DNA of 60,459 bases from Streptomyces tateyamensis (GTDB lineage: Bacteria; Actinomycetota; Actinomycetes; Streptomycetales; Streptomycetaceae). The notes beneath the pieces were generated by a model. The model was not told the origin of the DNA. It worked only from the letters and a program-made list of their open reading frames with translations, and did no database searches. The DNA is taken from positions 53,851 to 114,309 of the forward strand of contig NZ_PYBW01000074.1 in NCBI RefSeq assembly GCF_003205575.1, written 5' to 3'. This document shows, in pieces, positions 1 to 6,935 of the stretch. The stretch's first letter is position 1, and every line of letters begins with the position of its first letter. Position numbers and translations under genes: made by a program.

Positions 1-28
1 CCCTCCTCCTTCCGGTCTGCGCCGCGGG

Positions 29-835
29 CTACTTCTTGACCTCGGCGATGGCGCGCAGGTCGCGGGTGTCCGAGGCGGCCTTGTCGATCGAGGGCGCGGC
101 GCCCTTGAGGTTGGTCTGCAGGGTGATCACCAGGGTGCTGTTGTCCACCCAGACGCAGACCGCTTCGGTCACCGGCCCGATGAACGCGTTCTCACAGCTC
201 ATCACGCCGCCCATCGGGCCCGGGTCCGGGTGGCTGCGCGGGCCGAAGGTGGTGGTCGTGGTGCTGCTGGACTTGGCCGAGCCCTCGAAGCCGGCCCAGA
301 ACGAGGACTCCTCGGCGGAGGGCGAGGCGATCTTGCCCCAGCCGCCGTAGACCACGAGCATCCGGCCCAGGGTGGCGCTGCTGGTCTGGTAGACCGTGCT
401 CACCGTGCCGTCCAGCTTCTTGCTCTCCTGCGGATCGGAGTTGACGCTCTGCTGCATCTGCTGGGCGATCTGGTTGCCCGGGTCGCTGGTCAGGCCCTGG
501 AAGGTGGCGGGCAGCACCACCTTGTGGGTGCCCTCCTTGGAGAGGTTGTCGCCGACGCTGGCGACCAGCACCGCGAAGGCCACGCCGATCGCCACCACCA
601 CCGCGCCCAGCGTGATCCACAGGCCCTTGCGGGACTTCTTCGGCGGCGCCGGCGGCGGGTAGCCGCCGTAGCCGGCCTGGCCGTAGCCCGCCGGGTAGCT
701 GTAGCCGGGCTGGGCGGCCGGCTGCCCGTAGGCCGGCGGCTGGCCGTAGCCCGGCTGCGGCGGGACCTGCCCGTAGCCCGGGGCCTGCCCGAACCCCGGG
801 GGTGTCGGCTGTGCGTACGGGTTCTGGTCGGACAT
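29..835 (-). CDS. Pro/Gly/Tyr-rich N-terminal, single-pass membrane protein of unknown function
   Basis: 268 residues. The first ~65 residues are low-complexity and rich in Gly, Tyr, Pro and Gln, followed by a basic KKSRK patch and one membrane helix at about residues 71-92 that starts GLWITLGAVVVAIGV. The rest (about 175 residues) should lie outside the cell; it carries a Ser/Thr run (SSSTTTTTF) and two cysteines in its C-terminal third that could form a disulfide. This arrangement is common among actinobacterial envelope proteins, but I recognise no enzymatic domain. The start is supported by a GGGAGGGG ribosome site just upstream on the minus strand. It diverges from valS across 130 bp. 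The function is unknown. Confidence 0.8.
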   Translation of the reverse strand: MSDQNPYAQPTPPGFGQAPGYGQVPPQPGYGQPPAYGQPAAQPGYSYPAGYGQAGYGGYPPPAPPKKSRKGLWITLGAVVVAIGVAFAVLVASVGDNLSKEGTHKVVLPATFQGLTSDPGNQIAQQMQQSVNSDPQESKKLDGTVSTVYQTSSATLGRMLVVYGGWGKIASPSAEESSFWAGFEGSAKSSSTTTTTFGPRSHPDPGPMGGVMSCENAFIGPVTEAVCVWVDNSTLVITLQTNLKGAAPSIDKAASDTRDLRAIAEVKK

Positions 836-952
836 CTGAGGTCCCCTCCCTCGTGCTGACGCGCAGGGCTCTCGGGACGATCAGGAGGTCCGTCCGAGCA
901 CCGGGCACGCTACCGTACGCCTCGGACGTCGATCCGGGGTCCGCCGGTTCCG

Positions 953-958
953 TAAACT
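953..958 (+). promoter_or_regulatory. -10 element of a likely leaderless promoter for valS
   Basis: TAAACT lies 7 nt before the GTG start at 966. The region has no Shine-Dalgarno sequence, so transcription probably begins at or next to the start codon. The same spacing recurs at many genes in the window. No clear -35 hexamer is visible. Confidence 0.5.
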
Positions 959-965
959 GTGCGTC

Positions 966-3605
966 GTGACCGACATGACGAACCAGCTCCCCGCCGACTC
1001 CGCGTCCGGGGACCACGCAGCCGCCCTTCCCAAGACCTACGCTCCCGGCGAGGTAGAGGGCGAGCTGTACGAGCGCTGGGTGGACCGCGGCTACTTCACC
1101 GCGGACGCGAAGAGCGACAAGCCCGCGTACACCATCGTCATCCCGCCGCCGAACGTCACCGGGGCCCTGCACCTGGGCCACGCCTTCCAGCACACCCTGA
1201 TGGACGCCCTGACCCGCCGTAAGCGGATGCAGGGCTACGAGGCCCTGTGGCTGCCCGGCATGGACCACGCCGGCATCGCGACCCAGAACAAGGTGGAGCA
1301 GGAGCTCGCCGAGTCCGGCCTGTCCCGGCACGACCTGGGCCGTGAGGCCTTCGTCGAGAAGGTCTGGGAGTGGAAGGAGAACTACGGCGGCAAGATCCTG
1401 GGTCAGATGCGCCGCCTGGGCGACGGCGTGGACTGGAGCCGGGAGCGGTTCACCATGGACGAGGGCCTGTCCCGGGCCGTCCAGACCATCTTCAAGAACC
1501 TCTTCGACGACGGCCTGATCTACCGCGCCGAACGCATCATCAACTGGTGCCCGCGCTGCCTCACCGCGCTGTCCGACATCGAGGTGGAGCACGAGGACAG
1601 CCCCGGCGAGCTGGTCTCGATCCGCTACGGCGAGGGCGACGACACGATCGTGGTCGCCACCACCCGGGCCGAGACCATGCTCGGCGACACCGCGGTCGCC
1701 GTCCACCCGGACGACGAGCGGTACCGGCACCTGGTCGGACGGACCATCAAGCTGCCGCTGACGGACCGTGAGATCCCGGTGGTCGCCGACACCCACGTCG
1801 ACCCGGAGTTCGGCACCGGCGCCGTCAAGGTGACCCCGGCGCACGACCCCAACGACTTCGCCATCGGCCAGCGGCACAACCTGCCGAACCTGAGTGTGAT
1901 GGACGAGACCGGCGCGATCACCGTGCACGGTCCCTTCCTCGGCCTGGACCGGCTGGAGGCCCGCGCCGCCGTGGTCGGCGCGCTGCGCGAGCAGGGCCGG
2001 ATCGTCGCCGAGAAGCGGCCGTACATGCACGCGGTGGGCCACTGCTCGCGCTGCCACACCATCGTCGAGCCGCGGTTGTCGCTGCAGTGGTGGGTCAAGG
2101 TCGAGCCGCTGGCCAAGGCGGCCGGCGACGCGGTCCGCGACGGCCGGGTGCAGATCCACCCGAAGGAGCTGGAGCGCCGCTACTTCGACTGGGTCGACAA
2201 CATGTACGACTGGTGCATCTCGCGCCAGCTCTGGTGGGGACACCGGATCCCGGTCTGGTACGGCCCGGACGGCGAGGTGGTCTGCGTCGGACCGGACGAG
2301 CAGCCGCCGGCCGGCGAGGGCTGGACCCAGGACCCGGACGTGCTGGACACCTGGTTCTCCAGCGGCCTGTGGCCGTTCTCCACGCTGGGCTGGCCGGAGC
2401 AGACTCCCGACCTGGCCAAGTTCTACCCGACCGACGTGCTGCTCACCGGCCACGACATCATCTTCTTCTGGGTCGCCCGGATGATGATGTTCGGCCTGTA
2501 CGCGATGGACGGTCAGGTCCCGTTCCACACCATCGCGCTGACCGGGCTGGTCCGCGACGAGTTCGGCAAGAAGATGTCCAAGTCCAACCCGAACGCGGTG
2601 GACCCGCTGGACTGGATGGACGCCTACGGCGCCGACGCGGTCCGGTTCACCCTGGCCAGCGGCGCCAACCCCGGCGCGGACGTGCCGATCGGCGAGGACT
2701 GGGTCAAGGGCTCGCGCAACTTCTGCAACAAGATCTGGAACGCCACCCGGTTCGCGCTGATGAACGGCGCCACCGTCGAGGGCCCGCTGCCGGCGGCCGC
2801 GGAGATGACCGCGGCCGACCGCTGGGTGCTGGCCCGGCTCAACGAGACCGTCGCCCAGGTGGACGCGCTCTACGAGGACTACCAGTTCGCCAAGCTCTCC
2901 GACGCGCTCTTCCACTTCGCCTGGGACGAGGTCTTCGACTGGTACGTCGAGCTCTCCAAGACCACCCTGGCCAAGGGCGGCCCGCAGGCCGACGCGGCCC
3001 GCCGGGTGCTCGGCGAGGTGCTGGACGTGACGCTGCGCCTGCTGCACCCGGTGGTCCCGTTCGTCACCGAGGCGCTGTGGACGGCGCTGACCGGCGCCGA
3101 GTCGGTGGTGGTGGCCGAGTGGCCCAGGGACAGCGGCTTCCGCGACCCGGCCGCCCAGGCCGAGATCGCCACCCTGCAGCAGGTGGTCACCGAGGTCCGC
3201 CGGTTCCGCAACGACCAGGGCCTCAAGGACACCCAGAAGGTCCCCGCCACGCTGGAGCTGGCCGGCGCCGGCCTGGCCGACCACGAGGCCGCGATCCGCT
3301 CGCTGACCCGGCTGACCGCGCCCGAGGACGGGTTCGCGGCCACCGCCTCGCTGTCGGCGGCGGGCGCCGCGGTGGCGCTGGACCTGTCCGGCACCATCGA
3401 CGTGCCCGCCGAGCGCAAGCGGCTGGCCAAGGACCTCGCGGTGGCCGAGAAGGAGCTGGCGCAGACCACGGCGAAGCTCGGCAACGAGGGCTTCCTGGCC
3501 AAGGCGCCGGACGACGTGGTGGCCAAGATCCGGGGCCGCCAGGCGGCCGCCGAGGCCGACATCGCCCGGATCACCGCCCAGCTGGCCGCGCTGCCGCAGG
3601 GCTAG
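966..3605 (+). CDS. valS: Valyl-tRNA synthetase
   Basis: 879 residues, normal for bacterial ValRS. It charges tRNA-Val with valine in the cytoplasm using ATP. The class I signatures are present: HLGH at residues 69-72 after PPPNVTGAL, and KMSKS at about 536-540. Between them lies the CP1 editing domain, which includes the GTGAVKVTPAHDPND segment that removes mischarged threonine. An anticodon-binding domain follows, and the last ~65 residues form the charged coiled-coil tRNA-binding arm usual for ValRS. The GTG start at 966 is chosen because of the -10 element 7 nt upstream; an ATG three codons later is the alternative. A strong hairpin follows the gene. Confidence 0.97.
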   Translation: MTDMTNQLPADSASGDHAAALPKTYAPGEVEGELYERWVDRGYFTADAKSDKPAYTIVIPPPNVTGALHLGHAFQHTLMDALTRRKRMQGYEALWLPGMDHAGIATQNKVEQELAESGLSRHDLGREAFVEKVWEWKENYGGKILGQMRRLGDGVDWSRERFTMDEGLSRAVQTIFKNLFDDGLIYRAERIINWCPRCLTALSDIEVEHEDSPGELVSIRYGEGDDTIVVATTRAETMLGDTAVAVHPDDERYRHLVGRTIKLPLTDREIPVVADTHVDPEFGTGAVKVTPAHDPNDFAIGQRHNLPNLSVMDETGAITVHGPFLGLDRLEARAAVVGALREQGRIVAEKRPYMHAVGHCSRCHTIVEPRLSLQWWVKVEPLAKAAGDAVRDGRVQIHPKELERRYFDWVDNMYDWCISRQLWWGHRIPVWYGPDGEVVCVGPDEQPPAGEGWTQDPDVLDTWFSSGLWPFSTLGWPEQTPDLAKFYPTDVLLTGHDIIFFWVARMMMFGLYAMDGQVPFHTIALTGLVRDEFGKKMSKSNPNAVDPLDWMDAYGADAVRFTLASGANPGADVPIGEDWVKGSRNFCNKIWNATRFALMNGATVEGPLPAAAEMTAADRWVLARLNETVAQVDALYEDYQFAKLSDALFHFAWDEVFDWYVELSKTTLAKGGPQADAARRVLGEVLDVTLRLLHPVVPFVTEALWTALTGAESVVVAEWPRDSGFRDPAAQAEIATLQQVVTEVRRFRNDQGLKDTQKVPATLELAGAGLADHEAAIRSLTRLTAPEDGFAATASLSAAGAAVALDLSGTIDVPAERKRLAKDLAVAEKELAQTTAKLGNEGFLAKAPDDVVAKIRGRQAAAEADIARITAQLAALPQG

Positions 3606-3614
3606 CCGGCACCC

Positions 3615-3649
3615 GACCCGGGGCCCGTCCGACGGACGGTCCCCGGGTC
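3615..3649. terminator. Bidirectional terminator between valS and the LAL regulator gene
   Basis: A 16-bp inverted repeat with one mismatch (arms 3615-3630 and 3634-3649, 3-nt loop) sits between the convergent stops of valS and the minus-strand regulator and overlaps the regulator's stop codon. It has no T-run, which is usual in high-GC actinobacteria. Confidence 0.7.
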
Positions 3650-6641
3650 AGCCGGCCAGGGTGGCGGCGTACTCGCACAGCGCCGAGCGGTGCGGATGGC
3701 CGGTCTTGGCGAGCAGGCTGGCCACGTGCTTCTCCACGGTGCGCGGGGAGATGTACAGCCGCTCGGCGATCTCCTGGTTCCCCAGGCGGTCCGGCAGCAG
3801 CAGGAAGACCTCGTACTCACGCACCGTCAGCCCCTGCCGGCGCAGCTCCGGGGGCACCACGTCGGAGCCGCTGCGGCGCTGCTGGATGCTGGCCCCGGCC
3901 CGGCGCAGCAGGTCGCGGCAGGCGGCGGCCACGGCCGGCGTCCCCGCCCCGTGGAAGAACTCCTCGGCGCCGCGCAGCCAGCCGACCGGGTCGCCCCAGC
4001 CGTCGGCCAGCGCCGCCTCGGCCACCAGTCGCAGCCCCAGGTGACGGGCCATCAGGAACGGCCGGGCGGCCTCCTGGGCGGCGGCCACCGCGTCCAGCGC
4101 CTCGGCGACCCGGCCCTCGCGGCCCAGCAGCACCGCGAGGCCCAGCTGCTCGAACTGGCGGTTCCAGGGCAGCACCGCGGCCGCCTCGGCGGCCACCTTC
4201 TGGTGCTCGGTCAGGTCGCCGACCCCGGCCAGGGCGCGCAGCAGCGGGCGCAGCCCGTACCGTCCGTTGAGGTAGAAGACGGTCGGGTTGCGGTCCTCCC
4301 AGCCGACCGCCTGGTCGAGCTCGGCCAGCGCCTGCGGCCGGTCCTCCTCCAGCAGCGCGCAGACCGCCCGGTTGCCGTGCACCAGCGGCAGCTGGAGCGA
4401 GCGCTCGCCGTCCCAGCGGCGGAACTCGGCCAGCTCCTGGTCCATCTCCCGGCGCCGGCCCTGGTGCGCGGCCAGCGCGGCCCGGGTGAGCAGCACGTAC
4501 TGGTGGTTGTCGGCGTTGCGCAGCCGGGCGGTGGCGTCCAGGCAGCGGTCGGACAGCTCGCGGGCCTTGGGGTACTCGCCGCGCAGCACCGCCTGCATGG
4601 CCAGCGAGGCCTCCGCCGAGTGCATCAGCGCCAGCGCGCCCAGTCCCAGCGCCGCCCGGTGGGCGCGCTCCAACCGGGCCGAGGAGCCGGAGCGCATGAA
4701 GTCGTTGGCGCCCAGGCGGACCAGGGCGTCCACCTGCCAGGTGGTCAGCTGGTGCTGGGTGGCCAGCTCCAGGCCCCGCTCCAGGCAGGCGTCGGCCCGG
4801 TCGAAGCCGTGCTTGCGCTCCAGCAGGGCGATCATCTGCCAGGCCTGGCAGGCCACCTCGGGCACCCCGGCCTGCTCGGCGGCGGCGGCCGCCCGGCGCA
4901 GCAGCTCCTCGGCCGCGGCCGTGCGGTCCAGCATCGGGAAGGGCGGCTCGGGCGCGTCCGGATCGCCGGCCAGGGCCCCGTCGGCGCCGGCCAGCAGTAG
5001 CTGGGCGGTGACCACGTCGACCGCCGGGCGGTGGGAGGCGGAGTCGAACCGGGTCAGCAGGCGACGCGCGTAGCCTACTTGCGCGGCGGCCTCCTCCCAG
5101 CGCAGCGCGCTGGCCGCGGCCCAGGCCAGCCGGGTGTGCAGGGCGGCGGTGCGGGCCGCGCCGGGCGCGCCGGGGCCGGCCAGCGGCAGCTCCTCGGCCA
5201 GCGCCTTGGCCCGGTCGTAGTCGCCGGTCTCGATCAGGATGTAGATCAGCTGCTCGACCACGCCGGTGCGGTCCGCGGCCCACTCCGGGTCGCTCGCCTC
5301 CACCGCGTCCAGCAACTGGTAGGCGCGCTCCAGCAGCGAGACCGCCGACTTGACGCCACCGCCGTCCAGCGCGGCCCGGCCGGCCTCGGCGAAGCGCAGC
5401 GCGGCGGCCCGGTTGTCGCCGGCGGTCAGCCGCAGCGCCGCCACCCGGCGGCACCACTCGCCGGGCAGCCCGGGGTAGGCGGCCTCGATCGCGTCCGCCG
5501 CGCGGGCCGCGATCCTGGTCCGCTCGGCCGGCAGCAGCTCGGCCAGCAGCGCGTCGGTGGTGAGGGCGTGCCGGAACTCGTACCAGTCGGCCACCGGGCC
5601 GCTGGCCGATATCAGCTGGGCGTCAATGCCGGCCCGCAGGTGGACCAGCAGCTCCCGGTCGTCCAGCCCGGTGACCAGCTTGAGCACCGGCAGCGCGAAC
5701 CGGCGGCCGAGCACCGCGGCCGCGTGCAGCAGGTCGCGGCAGTCGGGGCTGAGCCGGGCGGCGCGCTGGGCGACCGAGTGCACCACGGTGCTCGGCACGT
5801 CCACCGGCAGTTCGCCGCAGACCTGCCACTGCTCGCCCTCGCGGCGCAGCACCTCGGTGGAGACCATGCCGCTGAGCAGCTCCTCGACCACGAAGGGGTT
5901 GCCCTCGCCGTCCCGGACCAGGCGCTCGACCACGGATTCGGGCAGTCGGCCGGGGGCGGTGGAGAGCGCGGCCTCGGCCATCGCGCGGACCTGGTCGGCC
6001 GTCAGGGTGCCCGGCTCGACCAGGGTGGCGCTGCGTCTGCGGGCCACCGCCCGGACCAGCTCGTCCGCCGGGCCGGACTGCGGGCGCAGGGTGGCCAGCA
6101 GGAAGACCGGCAGGCCCTGGATGTTGTCGCTGAGGTACTCGACCACCGCCAGCGTCTCCGCGTCGGCGTCGTGCAGGTCCTCCAGCACCAGCAGGCAGCC
6201 CTGCTCCTGGTGCTGGGTCAGGTTGCGGCCGACCGCGAGCAGCAGCCGCAACACCGCCTCGCCGGTCTCCAGCAGGGCGGGCGGCGGGCCGGCCGGCTCG
6301 GCGCCGCGCCACTCCGGCAGCAGCACCGACAGGGCCGAGCGGTACGGAGCCAGCTCCGGGTCCTGCGGCGGGCCGCCGACCCGGAAGAGCGAGAGCAGCG
6401 CCTCCGCGATCGGGCGGAAGGGCATGGTCGCACCGGTGGCCACCGCACGCCCGCGCAGCACCGCCATGCCGGCCGAGAAGGCCCGGAAGGCGGCCTCGGA
6501 GGCGAGCCGGGACTTGCCGATGCCGGCCTCGCCGCGGACGAAGGCCGCTCGGCCCTCGCCCCGGCGGGCAGCACTGAGCCCCGCGTCCAGCAGGGCCAGC
6601 TCACTGCTGCGCCCCACCACCACGGGCGACGTGATGAGCAT
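3648..6641 (-). CDS. LAL-family (large ATP-binding LuxR-type) transcriptional regulator
   Basis: 997 residues, typical for LAL regulators, which often control biosynthetic clusters. The N-terminus has an AAA/STAND ATPase with Walker A GEAGIGKS at residues 37-44 and a Walker-B-like CLLVLEDLHDAD near residue 150. A long helical TPR-like middle follows. The C-terminus is a LuxR helix-turn-helix (GLTVREYEVFLLL, then NQEIAERLYISPRTVEKHV) at roughly residues 930-985. It begins 78 nt after the stop of the putative lanthipeptide precursor on the same strand, so it may be the last gene of a lanM-lanA-LAL operon. An inverted repeat covers the region where its ribosome site should be. The ligand and targets are unknown; control of the adjacent peptide genes is inferred from position. 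Confidence 0.9.
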   Translation of the reverse strand: MLITSPVVVGRSSELALLDAGLSAARRGEGRAAFVRGEAGIGKSRLASEAAFRAFSAGMAVLRGRAVATGATMPFRPIAEALLSLFRVGGPPQDPELAPYRSALSVLLPEWRGAEPAGPPPALLETGEAVLRLLLAVGRNLTQHQEQGCLLVLEDLHDADAETLAVVEYLSDNIQGLPVFLLATLRPQSGPADELVRAVARRRSATLVEPGTLTADQVRAMAEAALSTAPGRLPESVVERLVRDGEGNPFVVEELLSGMVSTEVLRREGEQWQVCGELPVDVPSTVVHSVAQRAARLSPDCRDLLHAAAVLGRRFALPVLKLVTGLDDRELLVHLRAGIDAQLISASGPVADWYEFRHALTTDALLAELLPAERTRIAARAADAIEAAYPGLPGEWCRRVAALRLTAGDNRAAALRFAEAGRAALDGGGVKSAVSLLERAYQLLDAVEASDPEWAADRTGVVEQLIYILIETGDYDRAKALAEELPLAGPGAPGAARTAALHTRLAWAAASALRWEEAAAQVGYARRLLTRFDSASHRPAVDVVTAQLLLAGADGALAGDPDAPEPPFPMLDRTAAAEELLRRAAAAAEQAGVPEVACQAWQMIALLERKHGFDRADACLERGLELATQHQLTTWQVDALVRLGANDFMRSGSSARLERAHRAALGLGALALMHSAEASLAMQAVLRGEYPKARELSDRCLDATARLRNADNHQYVLLTRAALAAHQGRRREMDQELAEFRRWDGERSLQLPLVHGNRAVCALLEEDRPQALAELDQAVGWEDRNPTVFYLNGRYGLRPLLRALAGVGDLTEHQKVAAEAAAVLPWNRQFEQLGLAVLLGREGRVAEALDAVAAAQEAARPFLMARHLGLRLVAEAALADGWGDPVGWLRGAEEFFHGAGTPAVAAACRDLLRRAGASIQQRRSGSDVVPPELRRQGLTVREYEVFLLLPDRLGNQEIAERLYISPRTVEKHVASLLAKTGHPHRSALCEYAATLAG

Positions 6642-6642
6642 G

Positions 6643-6661
6643 TCCGGAGGCTACCTCCGGA
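6643..6661 (-). promoter_or_regulatory. Perfect 8-bp inverted repeat directly upstream of the LAL start
   Basis: The arms 6643-6650 and 6654-6661 are perfectly complementary with a 3-nt loop. In RNA from the minus strand the 5' arm contains the only GGAGG-like ribosome site, about 12 nt before the ATG. The hairpin could sequester that site, be an operator, or act as a weak terminator after lanA. The sequence alone does not decide. Confidence 0.45.
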
Positions 6662-6719
6662 ACCGGCCGAACCGCCATGGTGGCTGCGGCCCGGCCGGTC
6701 TGATTGCAGGTCAGCAGAG

Positions 6720-6935
6720 TCAGGCGACGGTCACGCTGGTCACTGTCATGGCGCTGACCGAGGTCTCCATGGCGCCTTCGTACGTGACCGGACCGACCAG
6801 TCCGGCCAGCAGGCCCGCCCGCTGGCCCGGGCCGCCGCGCTGGCCGAGCCGGATCTCGCCCGCCGGGTGGAAGGCGGCGGCACCGTCGCGGGTGGCGATG
6901 TTCTTCCAGTTGCGGATCATGGCTTCGTCACTCAT
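6720..6935 (-). CDS. Putative class II lanthipeptide-type precursor peptide lacking cysteine
   Basis: 71 residues. The N-terminal half has features of mersacidin/lichenicidin-type leaders: AMIRNWKNIATRDG at residues 5-18 and HPAGEI at 23-28. A GG pair at 34-35 is a possible cleavage point, although LanM-type leaders usually show a more acidic stretch before it. The tail (about residues 51-71) is rich in Ser and Thr (T51, T58, S59, S61, T64, T66, S67, T69) and hydrophobic, as in core peptides, but the peptide has no Cys at all. The start is strong: AGGAGG lies 6 nt upstream of the ATG, and the start codon overlaps the end of lanM by 8 bp, so translation is probably coupled. Precursor identity is inferred from the leader and the LanM neighbour. 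Confidence 0.75.
   Translation of the reverse strand: MSDEAMIRNWKNIATRDGAAAFHPAGEIRLGQRGGPGQRAGLLAGLVGPVTYEGAMETSVSAMTVTSVTVA

Noticed and set aside
192..3284. A 1030-codon open frame on the minus strand across valS
   Set aside because: It is antisense to valS, composed of Gly/Val/His/Asp/Arg-rich low-complexity sequence typical of shadow frames in 70+% GC DNA, and shows no domain.
6661..6720. A second precursor peptide between lanA and the LAL gene
   Set aside because: The 78-nt gap holds no start codon with a ribosome site and no Cys/Ser/Thr-rich frame.
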